DNA of 64,000 bases. Source: Heterobilharzia americana (Eukaryota; Platyhelminthes; Trematoda; Strigeidida; Schistosomatidae). Location of the stretch: NCBI GenBank assembly GCA_944470555.2, contig OX104128.1:1054001-1118000 (forward strand). Reading direction: 5' to 3'. Of the stretch, positions 35,557-46,900 are shown piece after piece. The first letter of the stretch is position 1; every line of letters starts with the position of its first letter. The translations under genes were made by a program, and so were the position numbers. The notes beneath the pieces are model-generated. The model was not told the origin of the DNA. It made no database searches and saw only the letters and a list, made by a program, of their open reading frames with translations.

Positions 35557-38500
35557 GCTCACCTAGTAAACAAGTTCACTAGTTACTAGCCGGTTATAAG
35601 CCAGGGTAAAGAGGGAATGCCAGGCATAGGGCTAGCAACCCCACACCGTAAAACCAATCCAACAGTTACAGAAACTTCAAAACACAAAGAAATTATAAAA
35701 AAATAAAAACAAACTTATTTTTCTCTGCAACTTGAGAGACAAAATGACGCCGGTTGGTGAGAAGCCAGTCGGCCAATGTGTCTTCTATCGCTCGATGAAA
35801 GCGAAAGTAAGATTGGGAACATGGAATGTCCACACCATGTATTAACCTACCAAAGCTGCCCAGATTCCGAAAGATATGAGGAGGTATGGCATGGAAGTGC
35901 TTGGAATCTACGATGAATCAGCAGATGAAATGGAAGTGGACCCTCCAAACTACCAACTGGAGAGTCAATAATCCACTCCGATATTGTCACCCACACGACA
36001 ACCACGAGCATAATGAGTTTTCGAGTGGCCATCATGATGTCAGCCTCTCAACAGCATCGAATACTCGCTTTCATGCAGTGAAAACAAATCTCCTCCACGA
36101 TCAGGATCATGACAGCAAGATGGATTCAAATCAAAAGGAAGGAAAGTCACAATCATACAAGGCTACGCTGTGCACCTACAAATAATGCAGATAGAGAGAA
36201 GAAGGAGGAATTCTACAGACAACAGCGATCAACACTGGACAAGACCACACTCCAGTTGGTTACATCAAAATTCTAATGCGTGGAGTGACATGAATGCCAA
36301 ACTGGGAGTGGACAACACATGGATAGGAAGAGAACTCATCCATCATGGGTCGAGAAGCACTCGGTGACGTGATGAACGAGAATGGAAAACTGTTTGCAGA
36401 TGTCTGCGCATTTATCGACTTGGTGATTGGCGGGAGGCAGTGTGTACGAACACAAGGATATTCACAAGGCAGTGACATGGAGTTGATTTCAGCAGATGGA
36501 CACATTGAAAATCAGATCGAATTCATCTCAATCTCAATGTGAAGAAAGTGGAGACACAGCCAGCATACTGGACACAAGATCAGATGAAGAAGGGGAGCAG
36601 GTGTAGGTTGACACGACTCACAATTTAGTGCAAAGCACCTACCTTCAGAATCAAGTTGAAAGCCTTCAAGGAAGTTGGTGATAGACCTAAGTTCAAGTTC
36701 AACACCCAGAACAGAAACTGAAGAACGAAACTACAATGGACATTTTCACGTCAGTCATCAGGACGAAACGGGAGACATTAGACAACATCGCCGAGTAAAC
36801 CTGCGTGGAAGAGCACTGGAGCTCTTTGAAAGCTGTGTGAAAAGAAACCTGCATAACCGCATCAAGAAGGAAGAAGAAACAGACAAGATGAGGAATGGAT
36901 CTCGACTGACACACGGAAGCTGATAGAAGAGGAAGAGGAAGATGGCGAAGCAGAAGATGAAACAGTGCATAGATGAACAACAAAAGGAGGAGCTGAACAC
37001 AACCTATAAAACATTACACTGGATAAGGAAGTGAAGAAGGGTGCATGAAAAGACAAAAGACACTTCTACGATGCACCTGCGAGTGAAACAGAACAGGCTG
37101 CAGGTAGGAGAGAGTTGACAACACTATTTCAAATAACCAGGTTACTATCTGGGAGGGAAGAGATCAACTCAGTTAAAACCAATGAAAGATAATGAAGAAA
37201 GCTTAGTTATTGGCAAAGAGGAGAAACAAAGGAAAAGATGGGCTGACCACTTCAAAAAGCTCTTGAATTGACAACCACAACCACCAGCTGCAACTCGTCC
37301 AGAAATACTAAAAGCAGCCCAGCCACAGTACTACCGGGGAACACAAGCCCTCCGACAAAAGAAGAAATGAAGTTCTTAACGCCATAAATTTACTAAAAGT
37401 TGTGAGAACAGAAGGAGCAGATGGAACTCCGCAACGTGAATAGACGCAGTGATAACAGTGGACATGCTCACACCATAAGTGAATAAGGTTTGCAAGGAAG
37501 GAAGGGAGGAAGGAAAGGTGCCTATCTGTTGTTTGGAAGAAGCGCTACCGTCTCAAGCTCCCCAAAGAAAGGAGACCTACGTCTTTGCAAGAACAAGAAC
37601 TGGTGCGGAATCATGCTCCATCTCCGTCCACCTCAAGCAAATTATTATGCCGCATCATCTTGGTGAGACTAAAGAATACGCTGGACTCAAAGTTACGACT
37701 GGAACTGGTAGCTAGGTGTCTTGAAGAAGGACAATTCATGTGTGGATCAAATTGTGATGCTACACTACGCATCATCAAAGAACAGAGCATGGGATGGCAG
37801 TCATCTCTCTACCTCAACTTCGTCGACTTTGAAAATGCATTCGACAGCGTCGACCGAGAAATAATTTGGCAGGCAGTTGTTTCAACACTACGGAGTGAGT
37901 GCCACAAATCTTCATCAATCTGATTCAACAGCTAGGTGAAAACACCATATGCTAAGTGTGATTCACAATGGAAATCTCAGTGACGCTTTTGAAGTGAAGA
38001 CAGGGGACAGGAGTAAGATAAGACTGCCGCCTACTACCACCGATGACCTTTCTGATTGTGGTCAAATGGATTATGCAATAAACTGTGAGGAGCGAGAAGA
38101 TGGGCATACACTGTCTGGACCGATGAAAAGAATGCAGAAGAAGATTTGGATTTCACCGACGATGATTTATGTCTAATATCGCACAAACTTGAAAAGCACA
38201 GGCGGAAGCTAACTAACATGTTGTCAGGAGAGGCAGAAAAGACGGTACTTCATTCAGCTTAAGGTAGAAAAGACAGAGGTGTTGAAGCTACCCAACTAAC
38301 AACAAAACAACAAACATCAGTCACCACCAATGGGAGAAACCTAAAGGAAGTTCTCTATTTCACCCACCCACCTAGACAGCAGCATTTCGACTACAGGCGA
38401 CGGCCGTGGCACATATGAGGATGTCGAAGACAAGATCGGAAAAGCAAGACAGGCTTTCATTAATCTGAAATGATCAGTGTGGAGATTTACTGCACTCAGC

Positions 38501-39040
38501 ACAAAGAAGAAGATCCGGATTTTCAACACTAACCGCAATTCAGTGCTTCCATGTGATGGTTGAGAGACTTGGCGCGTCACGGAAAGCATTTCCAACAAAC
38601 TACAGATATTCGTCAACAGGTGCCACCTGCCCTCACTTGATACTGACACTGAAGATCAAGTGAATCACCGGAATAATAAGAATAAGCAAGCAACGAGGAA
38701 CTCTGGTCTGCTAACGAACCAAACAAGAACCTATCCCTCAATCAATATGTAGAAGAAAATGGATTGCATCGGGCATACACTGAGAAGAAGGTTTGGGGAC
38801 ATGACGTGTCAGGCCAGGTCAGGCCAGACCAGGTGGTCAGGTGGAATCCAAAGTGGAAACAACGAGATGGGCGTCTGAGTCGAGGGTGACATGGAGGAGA
38901 TAGTGTGATGAAGAAATGAAAGGTTGTGAGCAGTGGTGGGTCCAGGTTGTAAAGACTGCAGAGAGGAGAGTGAAATGTCTACTTGCTACTGAATCTCTAT
39001 CTTCCACTAGGAACCCAAGGGACAAATAATGATAAAAATA
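35557..39040 (+). pseudogene. Near full-length but broken RTE-A copy
   Basis: Begins with the RTE-A 5' leader (35557-35740, compare 43766-43580 minus). It then runs through the endonuclease region (35800-36540), linker, RT region (about 37300-38200; a YLNFVDFENAFDSVDREI segment at 37815-37865) and C-terminal region to GAACCCAAGGGAC at 39010-39023. Every stage has frameshifts and stops. The FADD equivalent near 38145-38170 reads differently. Two stretches (about 37480-37700 and 38360-38700) are nearly identical to other defective copies at 54010-54235 and 46966-47306. Confidence 0.85.
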
Positions 39041-39099
39041 CTTTTTTTTATGTGTATAATTTTAAATCTTTGTATAAAAATGGTCAGTTATTGATCAGA

Positions 39100-39408
39100 A
39101 CTCATTTTGTATCTCTTTAGCAATAGCCATGCGAATAATACTGGAGGATTGGAACACACTCACCACCAAAGCTTATCAATCATTCACTTTAAAGTTTCGC
39201 CTCACACTTTCGTTGTCGAGCTTTACCGTTTGTCAGTTATCTTTTTTTTATTAAATATAAGTACATCCTATGTAATTACTGAGTCTTCGGCTCACCTTTC
39301 TTCACTTTCTTTTTTTCTTTTCCAGATTCTCGTGGCCACCATCAAGCTCACACTGCTCTGTGCGTCTCTTGCAACAACGTACCTATCTACAAGCTAGATG
39401 AAAACTAA
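39100..39408 (+). other. Candidate terminal exon(s) of a host gene
   Basis: A strong acceptor (long T-rich tract then TTCCAG) ends at 39325. After it a short frame, phase 2, reads CVSCNNVPIYKLDEN and stops at TAA 39406-39408. The segment is GC-richer than its surroundings. A second possible acceptor (TCTTTAG, ending about 39120) precedes an open segment rich in His/Asn up to about 39240, but no clear donor is seen. No polyadenylation signal found within 200 bp. The protein is not recognised, so this is only a possibility. Confidence 0.25.
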
Positions 39409-39595
39409 TCAACAACTGGTCGTTACACTGGCAGTTATACAATCTTTGAAAGTATTTTCGTGACTCTATTCGTAGTATAAACCTACTTATGCTGAATATT
39501 CTGATAAACGTCAAATTAAATGTTTCAATTAAGAGATTTATGCGGATTTTATCCACTTCTAGTTGGCATCCAACACAGTCTGTTATCAACTAAAG

Positions 39596-39690
39596 GAACA
39601 CTGAAAACCTAGGGACACTGGACAGATATTTCATTCTGTTATAAGACTCCTCAGCAGTGTGCATCATGCGTTGAACTCTGGAAGTAAATG
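39596..39690 (-). mobile_element. SINE-II hammerhead fragment
   Basis: Minus-strand hammerhead at 39615-39660. Stem I ACACTG/CAGTGT is perfect, CTGAGGAG is intact, and the cleavage GTC is intact. CGAAA has become TGAAA. The surroundings match 63700-63790. Confidence 0.55.
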
Positions 39691-40164
39691 AAATCCATAT
39701 AAAACTCCAAACTGAATTACTCTCCAGTGATCAATAATGATTTGCTTTGAAATGAAATTCCTTCAAGAATATAAGTGTACAACTTGGGCACTGTGGTAGA
39801 ATGTAATTCCATATTAGATTTGTTTATTTGATATAAAGAGCACAGTGATACAGTATTATTTAATTGATTACGTTTCGAGCATAAATTATGATTGCTCATA
39901 ATCATCACATCAATGTAATCACACTTCTTTCGATATCTGATTTTATAGTCCTTTCACCTAATTTCTCTTTGTTTTTTGTTTTTTGATTGGTAGTAAAGTT
40001 TTCCATATCTCTGGTATGGATAGGTGTTGCATCATTCCTATTCCACATGTGTTGGGTATGGATTCGATGAACAAAGGTCCAGTAATCAATGCCCCTCTCT
40101 CTCTACCTAGCTATATTAGACTTAAGTACAGTGGTTTTGTCCCACCCTATTGTGTGCTTGTGTG

Positions 40165-40535
40165 TTAATCAATGTAATGCAATGGCCGAGTGTGTCTCTT
40201 CTAGATTATTGATCTTATTGGAGTCTGTCGTTCTATGTTTGGCTAAATTCCTATGTTCTGTTAATCTAACTGACCCCAACCGGCTAGTTTGACCTATGTA
40301 TTTGACCTCACAGTCATTACATGGAACTTGGTAGATTATATTATTTTGCCTAATTGGTTCTATCGGATCCTTATGCCGGCCGACAAAGCTTACCTCTAAG
40401 TGAGTTTGTTGGTTTAAACGCCACCCTAATTCCAAACTTGTTGAGAATCCTACGTATTGTTTCTGATGTTCCTTCCTTGTATGGTATCACAATAGAGGTG
40501 TTGATTTCCTTTCTACTTATGTTGTCGCTATTATT
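40165..40535 (-). pseudogene. PLE1 endonuclease fragment (GIY-YIG)
   Basis: Reading leftward, one frame holds VIPYKEGTSE and NKFGIRVAFKPTNSL (the linker upstream of the endonuclease, about 40510-40400). After a frameshift, the frame 40435-40169 holds IIYQVPCNDCEVKYIGQTSR and a later TEHR. The C..C pair and YIG are the hallmarks of Penelope-type GIY-YIG nucleases. The RT domain is absent. Frameshifted and 5'-truncated. Confidence 0.75.
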
Positions 40536-40547
40536 TGTATTTGTATT
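40534..40547 (+). repeat. Target-site duplication of full-length RTE-A, left
   Basis: TTTGTATTTGTATT, identical to 43767-43780. Confidence 0.9.
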
Positions 40548-40561
40548 TATTATTATTATTA

Positions 40562-40785
40562 TTAGTCCCTTGGGTTCCTAGTGGAACATAGGGCTTCAGT
40601 AGCACGCCTCCAGTGACCTCTGTTCTCTGAGATCTTTTGAACCTGGTTCCACGACAGCCCAGAAGCTCTCATTTCCTCCTCGCATGACCTCCTCCATGTC
40701 ACCCTCGGACGTCCAACTCGTCGCTTCCCATGGGGATTCCACTCGAGGGCCTGACGCGTGATGTCCTCAGTCGGCCTTCTCAGGG
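40562..40785 (-). pseudogene. Out-of-frame C-terminal extension of the RTE-A ORF
   Basis: In a different minus frame from the 978-codon ORF, about 70 codons stay open with a typical RTE tail: RQALEWNPHGKRRVGRPR, then EEEMRASGLSW and SENRGHWRRATEAL. The stop TAA at 40564-40562 is formed by the first unit of the TAA tail. The shift arises near 40785-40800, where this copy has ATTGATGTAGCATACC before CTGAGAAGG. Confidence 0.8.
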
Positions 40786-43703
40786 TATGCTACATCAATC
40801 CATCTCCACTTCTTCCTGCATATTTGTTGCGTGATAGGTTCTTGGTTGGTTCGTTCCCAGAGTTCCTTGTTGCTTATTTTTTCTGGCCATCTGATCTTCA
40901 GCAGCGAGCGTAAGCAGTTGTTGATGAATGTCTGTAGTTTATTGGAAATGCCTTTCGTGACGCGCCAAGTCTCTGAGCCATACAAGAGCACTGACTTGAC
41001 GTTGGTGTTGAAAATCCGTATCTTGTTCCACATGCTGAGTGCAGAAGATCTCCACACTGGTTTCAGGCTAATGAACGCCTGTCTTGCTTTTCCGATTCTG
41101 ACTTTGACGTCCTCGTCCGTCCCGCCTGTAGTTGAAACAGTGCTTCCTAGATAAGTGAAGGAGGTTACTTCCTTCAAGTTTCTCCCGTTGACGGTGATTG
41201 GAGTTTGTTGTTGTTGTTGATGGTGGTGGTGCGGTATCTTCATCACTTCTGTCTTCTCTATATTCACCTGAAGTCCCGTCTTAGCTGCCTCTTCTGTCAA
41301 CTTGTTAGTTTTTGCCTGCAGATCTTCAAGTTTATGTGACATTAGGCATAAGTCATCGGCGAAATCCAAGTCTTCTAGGTTCTTTTCCGTCGTCCAGTGT
41401 ATCCCCCTCTTCTCGCTGCCTACTGTTTGCTGCATGATCCAGTCCACCACAATAAGGAATATCATGGGGGATAGTAGGCAACCTTGTTTCACTCCTGTCT
41501 TCACTTCAAAGGCATCACTGAGCTTCCCATTGTGGATTACTTGGCATGTGGCATCTTCATATAGTTGTTGAATGAGGCGGATAAAGGTTTGCGGTACTCC
41601 GTAGTATTGAAGCAGTTTCCAAATTACTTCTCGGTCGACGCTGTCAAAGGCCTTCTCAAAGTCGATGAAGTTGAGGTAGAGAGCTGATTGCCATTCTACG
41701 CTCTGTTCTATGATGATACGAAGCGTTGCAATTTGGTCAGCACATGATTTGTACTTCCTGAAGCCTGCCTGTTCCGGTCGCAGTTTTGAATCCAGTGCGT
41801 CTTTAAGCCTCTCCAGGATGATGCGGCTTAATATTTTACTTGGGGTGGATAGGAGAGTGATTCCGCGCCAGTTCTTGCAAGCACTGAGGTCTCCCTTCTT
41901 CGGCAGTTTGACAAGGTAACCCTTCTTCCAATCGTCAGGTACCTTCTCTTCCTTCCACACCTTCTGCAATAGTGGTGTGAGCATGTCCGCTGTTGTCTCT
42001 GCATCTGTTCTCAGTGCTTCTGGCGGTATTCCATCTGGTCCTGCTGCTTTCCCGCATTTCAGTAGCTTTATGGCGTTCAGGACTTCCATTTTCGTTGGGG
42101 GATTTATGTTCACTTGTAATTCAGCGGCTGCAGGTGGTATTTCTGGACGAAGTGCAGGTGGTGGTCGATTCAAGAGCTTCTTGAAGTGGTCGGCCCATCG
42201 TTTCCTCTGTTTCTCTTCTTTTGTAATTAAATTTCCTTCTTCATCTTTTATTGGTTTCATCTGTGTTGGTCTCTTCCCTGATAGCAACCTGGTTATTTGA
42301 TACAATGTCGTCAGGTCTCTCTTACCTGCAGCCTGTTCTGCTTCACTTGCCAGTGTGTCGTAGAAGTGTCGTTTGTCTTTGCGTGCACTCTTCTTCACTT
42401 CTTTATCCAGTGTTTTATACATTGTGCTCAGTTCCTCTTGTCGTTGAGCATCCTTGCACTGGTTTATCTTCTGCTTCACCATCCTCCTCTCCTCTATCAG
42501 CTTCCAGGTATCCGTCGAGATCCATTCCTTGTCTTCTTTCTTCTTCCTTCCTAATACTGTTGTGCAGGTTTCTTTCCACATAGCTTTCAAAGACTTCCAG
42601 TGTTCTTCCACACAGGTTTCTTCAGGGATGTCCCTCGACGTCTCCCATTTTGTCTTGATGGCTGCTTTGAAGATCTCCTTTGTAGTTTCATCCTTCAGTT
42701 TCCGAGTGTTGTACTTGAATTGAGGTCTATCACCAGCTTCCTTGAAGGCTTTTAACTTGATTTGGAAGGTTCCTTGCACTAGATAGTGGTCTGAACCTAC
42801 ATCTGCTCCTCTTCTTGACCTTGTGTTAAGTAGACTGCGTCTCCATTTTCTTGAGATTGAGATAAAGTCGATTTGATTTTTAGTGTGTCCATCTGGTGAA
42901 GTCCATGTCGCTTTGTGGATATCCTTGTGCCTGAACACACTGCCTCCAATCACCAAATCGTTGAATGCACAGAATTCTGCAAACAATTCTCCATTCTCAT
43001 TCATTTCACCTAGCGCCTCTCGACCCATGGTTAGTTCTCTTCCCGTGTTGTCCCCTCCCAGTTTGGCATTCATGTCGCCCATTAGAATTTTGATATCGCC
43101 AACTGACGTCTTGTCCAGTGTTGATTGAAGTTGTCTGTAGAATTCCTCCTTTTTCTCTTGCTCTGCATTATTTGTAGGTGCATAACATTGTATGATTGTG
43201 ACCTTTCTTCCTTTTGAGTTGAATCTTGCTGTCATGATCCTGGAGGAGATTGGTTCCCACTGCATGAGAGCCTTCGATGCTCTTGAGGACATCATGATAG
43301 CCACTCCCTCAGTGTGCTCGTGGTTGGCGTCTGGGTGACCGGAGTAGATTATTGATTCTCCAGTTGACAGTTTGGAGAGTCCACTCCCATTCCATCTGCT
43401 TTCGCAAATCCCAAGCACTTCGATGTGATACCTTCTCATCTCCTTTGCAATCTGGGCTGCCTTACTGGGTTCAAACATCGTGCGGACATTCCATGTCCCC
43501 ACGTTTACTTTCGCTTTCATCGAGAGAAGAAGACACATCGGCCAATTGGCTTCCCGAAGGCTTTCACCAACTGGCGTCATTTCGCCTCTCCGATTCCAGC
43601 GGGGAATAAGTTTGTTTTTATTTTTTATATTTTGTTTGTGCTTTGAAGTTTCTTTAGCGGTTAGATTTGTTTTACGGGGTAGGGTTGCTAGCCCTATGCC
43701 CAA
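40767..43703 (-). CDS. RTE-type endonuclease-reverse transcriptase, 978 codons
   Basis: The protein nicks target DNA and copies the element RNA by target-primed reverse transcription. Residues 63-310 form an APE-like endonuclease: GTWN (N72), CESRW (E101), CYAPTN, GDMNAK (D210, N212), IDFIS (D279) and SDH (304-306). Residues 540-820 form the RT: GPDGIP (555-560), AGFRK (646-650), motif A NFIDFEKAFDS (D681), KTGVKQGCLLSPMIF and motif C FADD (781-784). A His/Gln run lies at 825-833. A post-RT region with LLYGSETW (907-913) follows. All catalytic residues look intact. ATG at 43580-43578 (residue 42) is conserved in other copies and may be the real start. The stop at 40767 is probably premature: homology continues in another frame to 40562. 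No gag-like ORF is seen. Clade RTE is inferred from layout and motifs. Confidence 0.92.
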   Translation of the reverse strand: MGIGLATLPRKTNLTAKETSKHKQNIKNKNKLIPRWNRRGEMTPVGESLREANWPMCLLLSMKAKVNVGTWNVRTMFEPSKAAQIAKEMRRYHIEVLGICESRWNGSGLSKLSTGESIIYSGHPDANHEHTEGVAIMMSSRASKALMQWEPISSRIMTARFNSKGRKVTIIQCYAPTNNAEQEKKEEFYRQLQSTLDKTSVGDIKILMGDMNAKLGGDNTGRELTMGREALGEMNENGELFAEFCAFNDLVIGGSVFRHKDIHKATWTSPDGHTKNQIDFISISRKWRRSLLNTRSRRGADVGSDHYLVQGTFQIKLKAFKEAGDRPQFKYNTRKLKDETTKEIFKAAIKTKWETSRDIPEETCVEEHWKSLKAMWKETCTTVLGRKKKEDKEWISTDTWKLIEERRMVKQKINQCKDAQRQEELSTMYKTLDKEVKKSARKDKRHFYDTLASEAEQAAGKRDLTTLYQITRLLSGKRPTQMKPIKDEEGNLITKEEKQRKRWADHFKKLLNRPPPALRPEIPPAAAELQVNINPPTKMEVLNAIKLLKCGKAAGPDGIPPEALRTDAETTADMLTPLLQKVWKEEKVPDDWKKGYLVKLPKKGDLSACKNWRGITLLSTPSKILSRIILERLKDALDSKLRPEQAGFRKYKSCADQIATLRIIIEQSVEWQSALYLNFIDFEKAFDSVDREVIWKLLQYYGVPQTFIRLIQQLYEDATCQVIHNGKLSDAFEVKTGVKQGCLLSPMIFLIVVDWIMQQTVGSEKRGIHWTTEKNLEDLDFADDLCLMSHKLEDLQAKTNKLTEEAAKTGLQVNIEKTEVMKIPHHHHQQQQQTPITVNGRNLKEVTSFTYLGSTVSTTGGTDEDVKVRIGKARQAFISLKPVWRSSALSMWNKIRIFNTNVKSVLLYGSETWRVTKGISNKLQTFINNCLRSLLKIRWPEKISNKELWERTNQEPITQQICRKKWRWIDVAYPEKAD

Positions 43704-43766
43704 CCTTCCCTCTTTACCCGGGCTTAGGACCGGCTAGTAACTAGTAAACTAGTTAACCAGGCGAGG

Positions 43767-43780
43767 TTTGTATTTGTATT
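43767..43780 (+). repeat. Target-site duplication of full-length RTE-A, right
   Basis: TTTGTATTTGTATT, identical to 40534-40547. It directly follows the 5' end (CCTCGCCT on the minus strand). Confidence 0.9.
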
Positions 43781-43885
43781 AGTGTTATTATTTTGCTTCT
43801 TATGTGTTTGTGTGAATCAAGTGTAATCAAGTAAATAATACTGTATCACTGAGCTTTATATCAAATAAACAAATCTAATATGGAA

Positions 43886-46800
43886 ATTCCCTCAAGTTTT
43901 AATGAGAAGTTTTGATTGGTTGGACAAAACAATTCATACCTGAGGACGGTTATTCAATGATGATATTGTATAGAGGTCATGCTATATCGTAAGTTGATAG
44001 AATTAGGAAAATTCAGACCACTGGGTTATGACCCATATAAAGGTGATCTATATATTTCCTTCAATGTAAACGGTATTAATTATGTATTTTTCCATTTGAT
44101 GGCTACCTTCTATTGAATAATATGTATTGAAAAGAATCTTATTTAGTTTGATAAATTGGCTTATTTGAATGGAAATCATTCAGATAAGCATTGAGAAGTA
44201 AGAAGTATTCGGCTGGGTCATTTCATCTTGGATCAATTATTATCCCTTAGTGGATTCAGATTTCTTCTCCTTGCTTGTCAGCAATCCACTGTCGTGATTA
44301 TTGATTTACATTGAATCAGCATGTGAACAAAGTCAAGTCGCTTTCAAAACTCAAGTAATAAACTGGCCTCAGTAAAATGTGAGACAAATTATTCTCCATA
44401 GTCATATCCGAGTAATCTTGATATAAGTACCTCAGTAATCTTTCATCCAGTGGAGGCTCTCTTCAAAGAAGAATAAATCAGTTTCATATGAATTGGATTG
44501 GAGTAAAGCTTCCTCTGAGATGAATCAAGAAAACTTCACAACGCTCAGCTTAATTAGCCGGAAGTGAAAGATAAACTCTTAACATGCAATTTAAACATCG
44601 GAAGGACGCTTATGCATTGTGGTAGAGTATAGCATAATTATACTTAGCGCTAGGATAATGTGATGGAGACAGTGATCGATTACCTAATCATCAATCGGTA
44701 AACCAATACCCAACACGTATGACAGTAATGACAAGACACTACCATTCAAAATGAAGACCAGAGATGACAAATGTGTGTAAACAAGAGCTCAAAATGTATG
44801 TGAGTACTTTGACATATCTGCGAGAAATGATTTGTGCACAAAATGTCATACAGTGGCCGACATAGTAAAACTGTCCACTTCATGAAATGAACTCAGTATT
44901 TAACACCACTCAGCCAATGTATACACTCTCCCCTACATCGTGAGAATACTTCTTCACCACAGCTGTCATGGTCATAGATATTTGGCACACAGATGTCATG
45001 ATTAGTCCAACCTCGCTGCATCCTATGTGTATTTTATTGAAGTGAGTTCACACAATCCATGTGAAATCAGTGCAACTGTTCATGGATGGCTATATGTTTA
45101 ATGTGAGGATTAGTTTTGTTCTCACAACAAGTCTATTTCTAACAGGCATTATTGCTCATTCGCTTAGGCGTTTGATGTCAGCTGCATGGAATGAGTTCTT
45201 CTCATCCAGTTAGTATGATCAGCACCTACTCAGTTGATATGGCCTATTGTCTACTGCATGAATGTGTACGTGGTTATTTAGGTACAGTTCAACTTCACAT
45301 GGATGAGGTGTACTGATCACTGAAAACCTTGGTAGGTATGCAAAAAGAGGTCGACAGATGAATGAAATGGTTATGATGTCTCCATACATCAGTCTGTGAT
45401 CGCAGGTGGTAAATGAGGAGCGGAATAGCAAGGCTCTCGCAAGTCTTGACAGCTGACAGGGGTTCTGATGTCCTGGATACAATTTCTAGATGAGCGTTTG
45501 TAACTGACTCAATTTGATTTCGATGTTACTCATTGCAACTCTGTCGAACAAGTAGTTGGGTGCAACGCATGTGAAAATATCTTACGGCGTATATGAATTT
45601 CTTTGCTTCAACAACTCATCGTCAGGCAATGCCCCGAAAATTCGAAAGACAGTGGTTGTTGACATTGTACTGATGCTATCCCGATAATGTGCCTCAACAG
45701 TACAATTATGAAAAGCAATTATTATTGATTGTGAACCACTTCAATTACTCGAAGTTTAATGAAGACTAGATTCAGCATTAGTCGTGCGCTGATTATCAGT
45801 AGTTCTGCATAGGAATAACCTCACCATCTTCAACATTTATACACTCACATGTTAGTTGATGAGTGGCGTAGCTGGCCAGCATGAATTCAAAATGTTTAAA
45901 CGATTAGTAATCCCCCTACGTTTGAGGAGGTCATGATGACGACTAACGTGAGAGGTATGCAGCTGTTTGATGAGATGATGAATGTATTAATTCGTCGTTT
46001 CGTTACCTCATACCACGGGGCTCATTTATACTCATCTGTAATCTAGAATAAGCGTACCTGTTGGTTTTAGAGGGAAATGGTATTTGGTTCCCTTCCATTG
46101 TTATATGCGCGTCACAAGCCAAATAAAATTGTAGATTAGTCCACCGTTGTCAGTTAATCCGTTTGGGGAAAAAAAGTGTCTGATTCAAGATTGGTAGACT
46201 GCATTGTGGTATGGTGTCTAGAAGTGTGCTTGTTTGCAGTCATGAGCATAACTGTGCGCGACGACACGGTAGTCGTATGAATTGGAAAGATAACGTTTTC
46301 GGTTGGTGTGTATGGTAGTCAATCGGGACTTGATGTTTTCAATCGATACAAAAGGCAGACAGTAAGAGTAACTCACCGTCCGTTCCAAATATCTAGGACA
46401 TTCAACGGCCTGTATCTCGTGAGAAGATAGGTAGAATTAGAATGATATACGCGATATTTGGAAATCATGAAGTTTCCTGACATGAATGATGGAATGACGA
46501 ATAACAAAGAATTGGTTTGTGTAATATACTCAAGTGAATAATTCTGTTTCACTCTTTCAAACATCTAATACATAGGCTGACATAGAATTATAATCTAGGA
46601 AATCATTGAGGTTCACACTTATGCTAACAAAGTAGTTCACCAGCTGTGATAGATTTATGACACACTCGGCGCTTTATTTAGTATGAAAAGGAACATTATT
46701 GGGAGTTATCATCGGTTTCAGGATTCAAAATCTTGCCGAACTGTACGAGCAGCGTTGATGTTTCTTCCTCTTATTTCTATCGGAAAGTTGTTGCTATCGA

Positions 46801-46888
46801 TATCCGTCCCAATAATCTGTGTTACTGAATAAGTGGCGACTATTTTTTAATCTGTAGATACATGTTCTACAGGATAAGAGGACCGTAA
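43886..46888. other. Three kb without a recognised gene
   Basis: No long open frame and no confident repeat. A weak RNase H-like segment (YNYEKQLLLIVNHF near 45705-45745, plus strand) is suggestive but too short and followed by a stop. The longest open frame, 45482-45219 minus (87 codons), has no known motif. Confidence 0.35.
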
Positions 46889-46900
46889 TTAAATACTTCA
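46889..46900 (+). repeat. Target-site duplication, left, of RTE-A copy at 46901
   Basis: TTAAATACTTCA, identical to 47638-47649 on the other side of the insertion. Confidence 0.85.

Larger units (their letters stand above)
40548..43766 (-). mobile_element. Full-length RTE-A non-LTR retrotransposon
   Basis: A 3.2-kb element with a short 5' leader, one long ORF, almost no 3' UTR and a TAA-repeat tail (40548-40564). It is bounded by a perfect 14-bp duplication and inserted in PLE1. The same 5' start is used by the copies at 9565 and 35557, so the element is complete at the 5' end. It is the best preserved of at least eleven RTE-A copies in the window and probably the youngest. Confidence 0.92.
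39808..43885 (-). mobile_element. Penelope-like element 1 (PLE1), interrupted by RTE-A
   Basis: The left end (39808-39870) and right end (43824-43884) are inverted copies of about 62 bp (around 92 percent). Between them, outside the RTE-A insert, lie a PLE linker/GIY-YIG region on the minus strand (40165-40535) and 3' non-coding sequence. The RTE-A at 40548-43766 sits inside with a 14-bp duplication. PLEs often carry terminal segments in inverted orientation. Confidence 0.7.

Noticed and set aside
38360..38700. Simple segmental duplication between 38.4 and 47.0 kb
   Set aside because: The 47.0 kb copy has its own 12-bp target duplication and different flanks, so retrotransposition (or later conversion) fits better.
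40831..43737. Many plus-strand open frames of 60-110 codons
   Set aside because: They are antisense shadows of the 978-codon RTE-A ORF and share no motif of their own.
45690..45770. RNase H-like segment YNYEKQLLLIVNHF
   Set aside because: Too short, followed by a stop, and no neighbouring RT or integrase motif.
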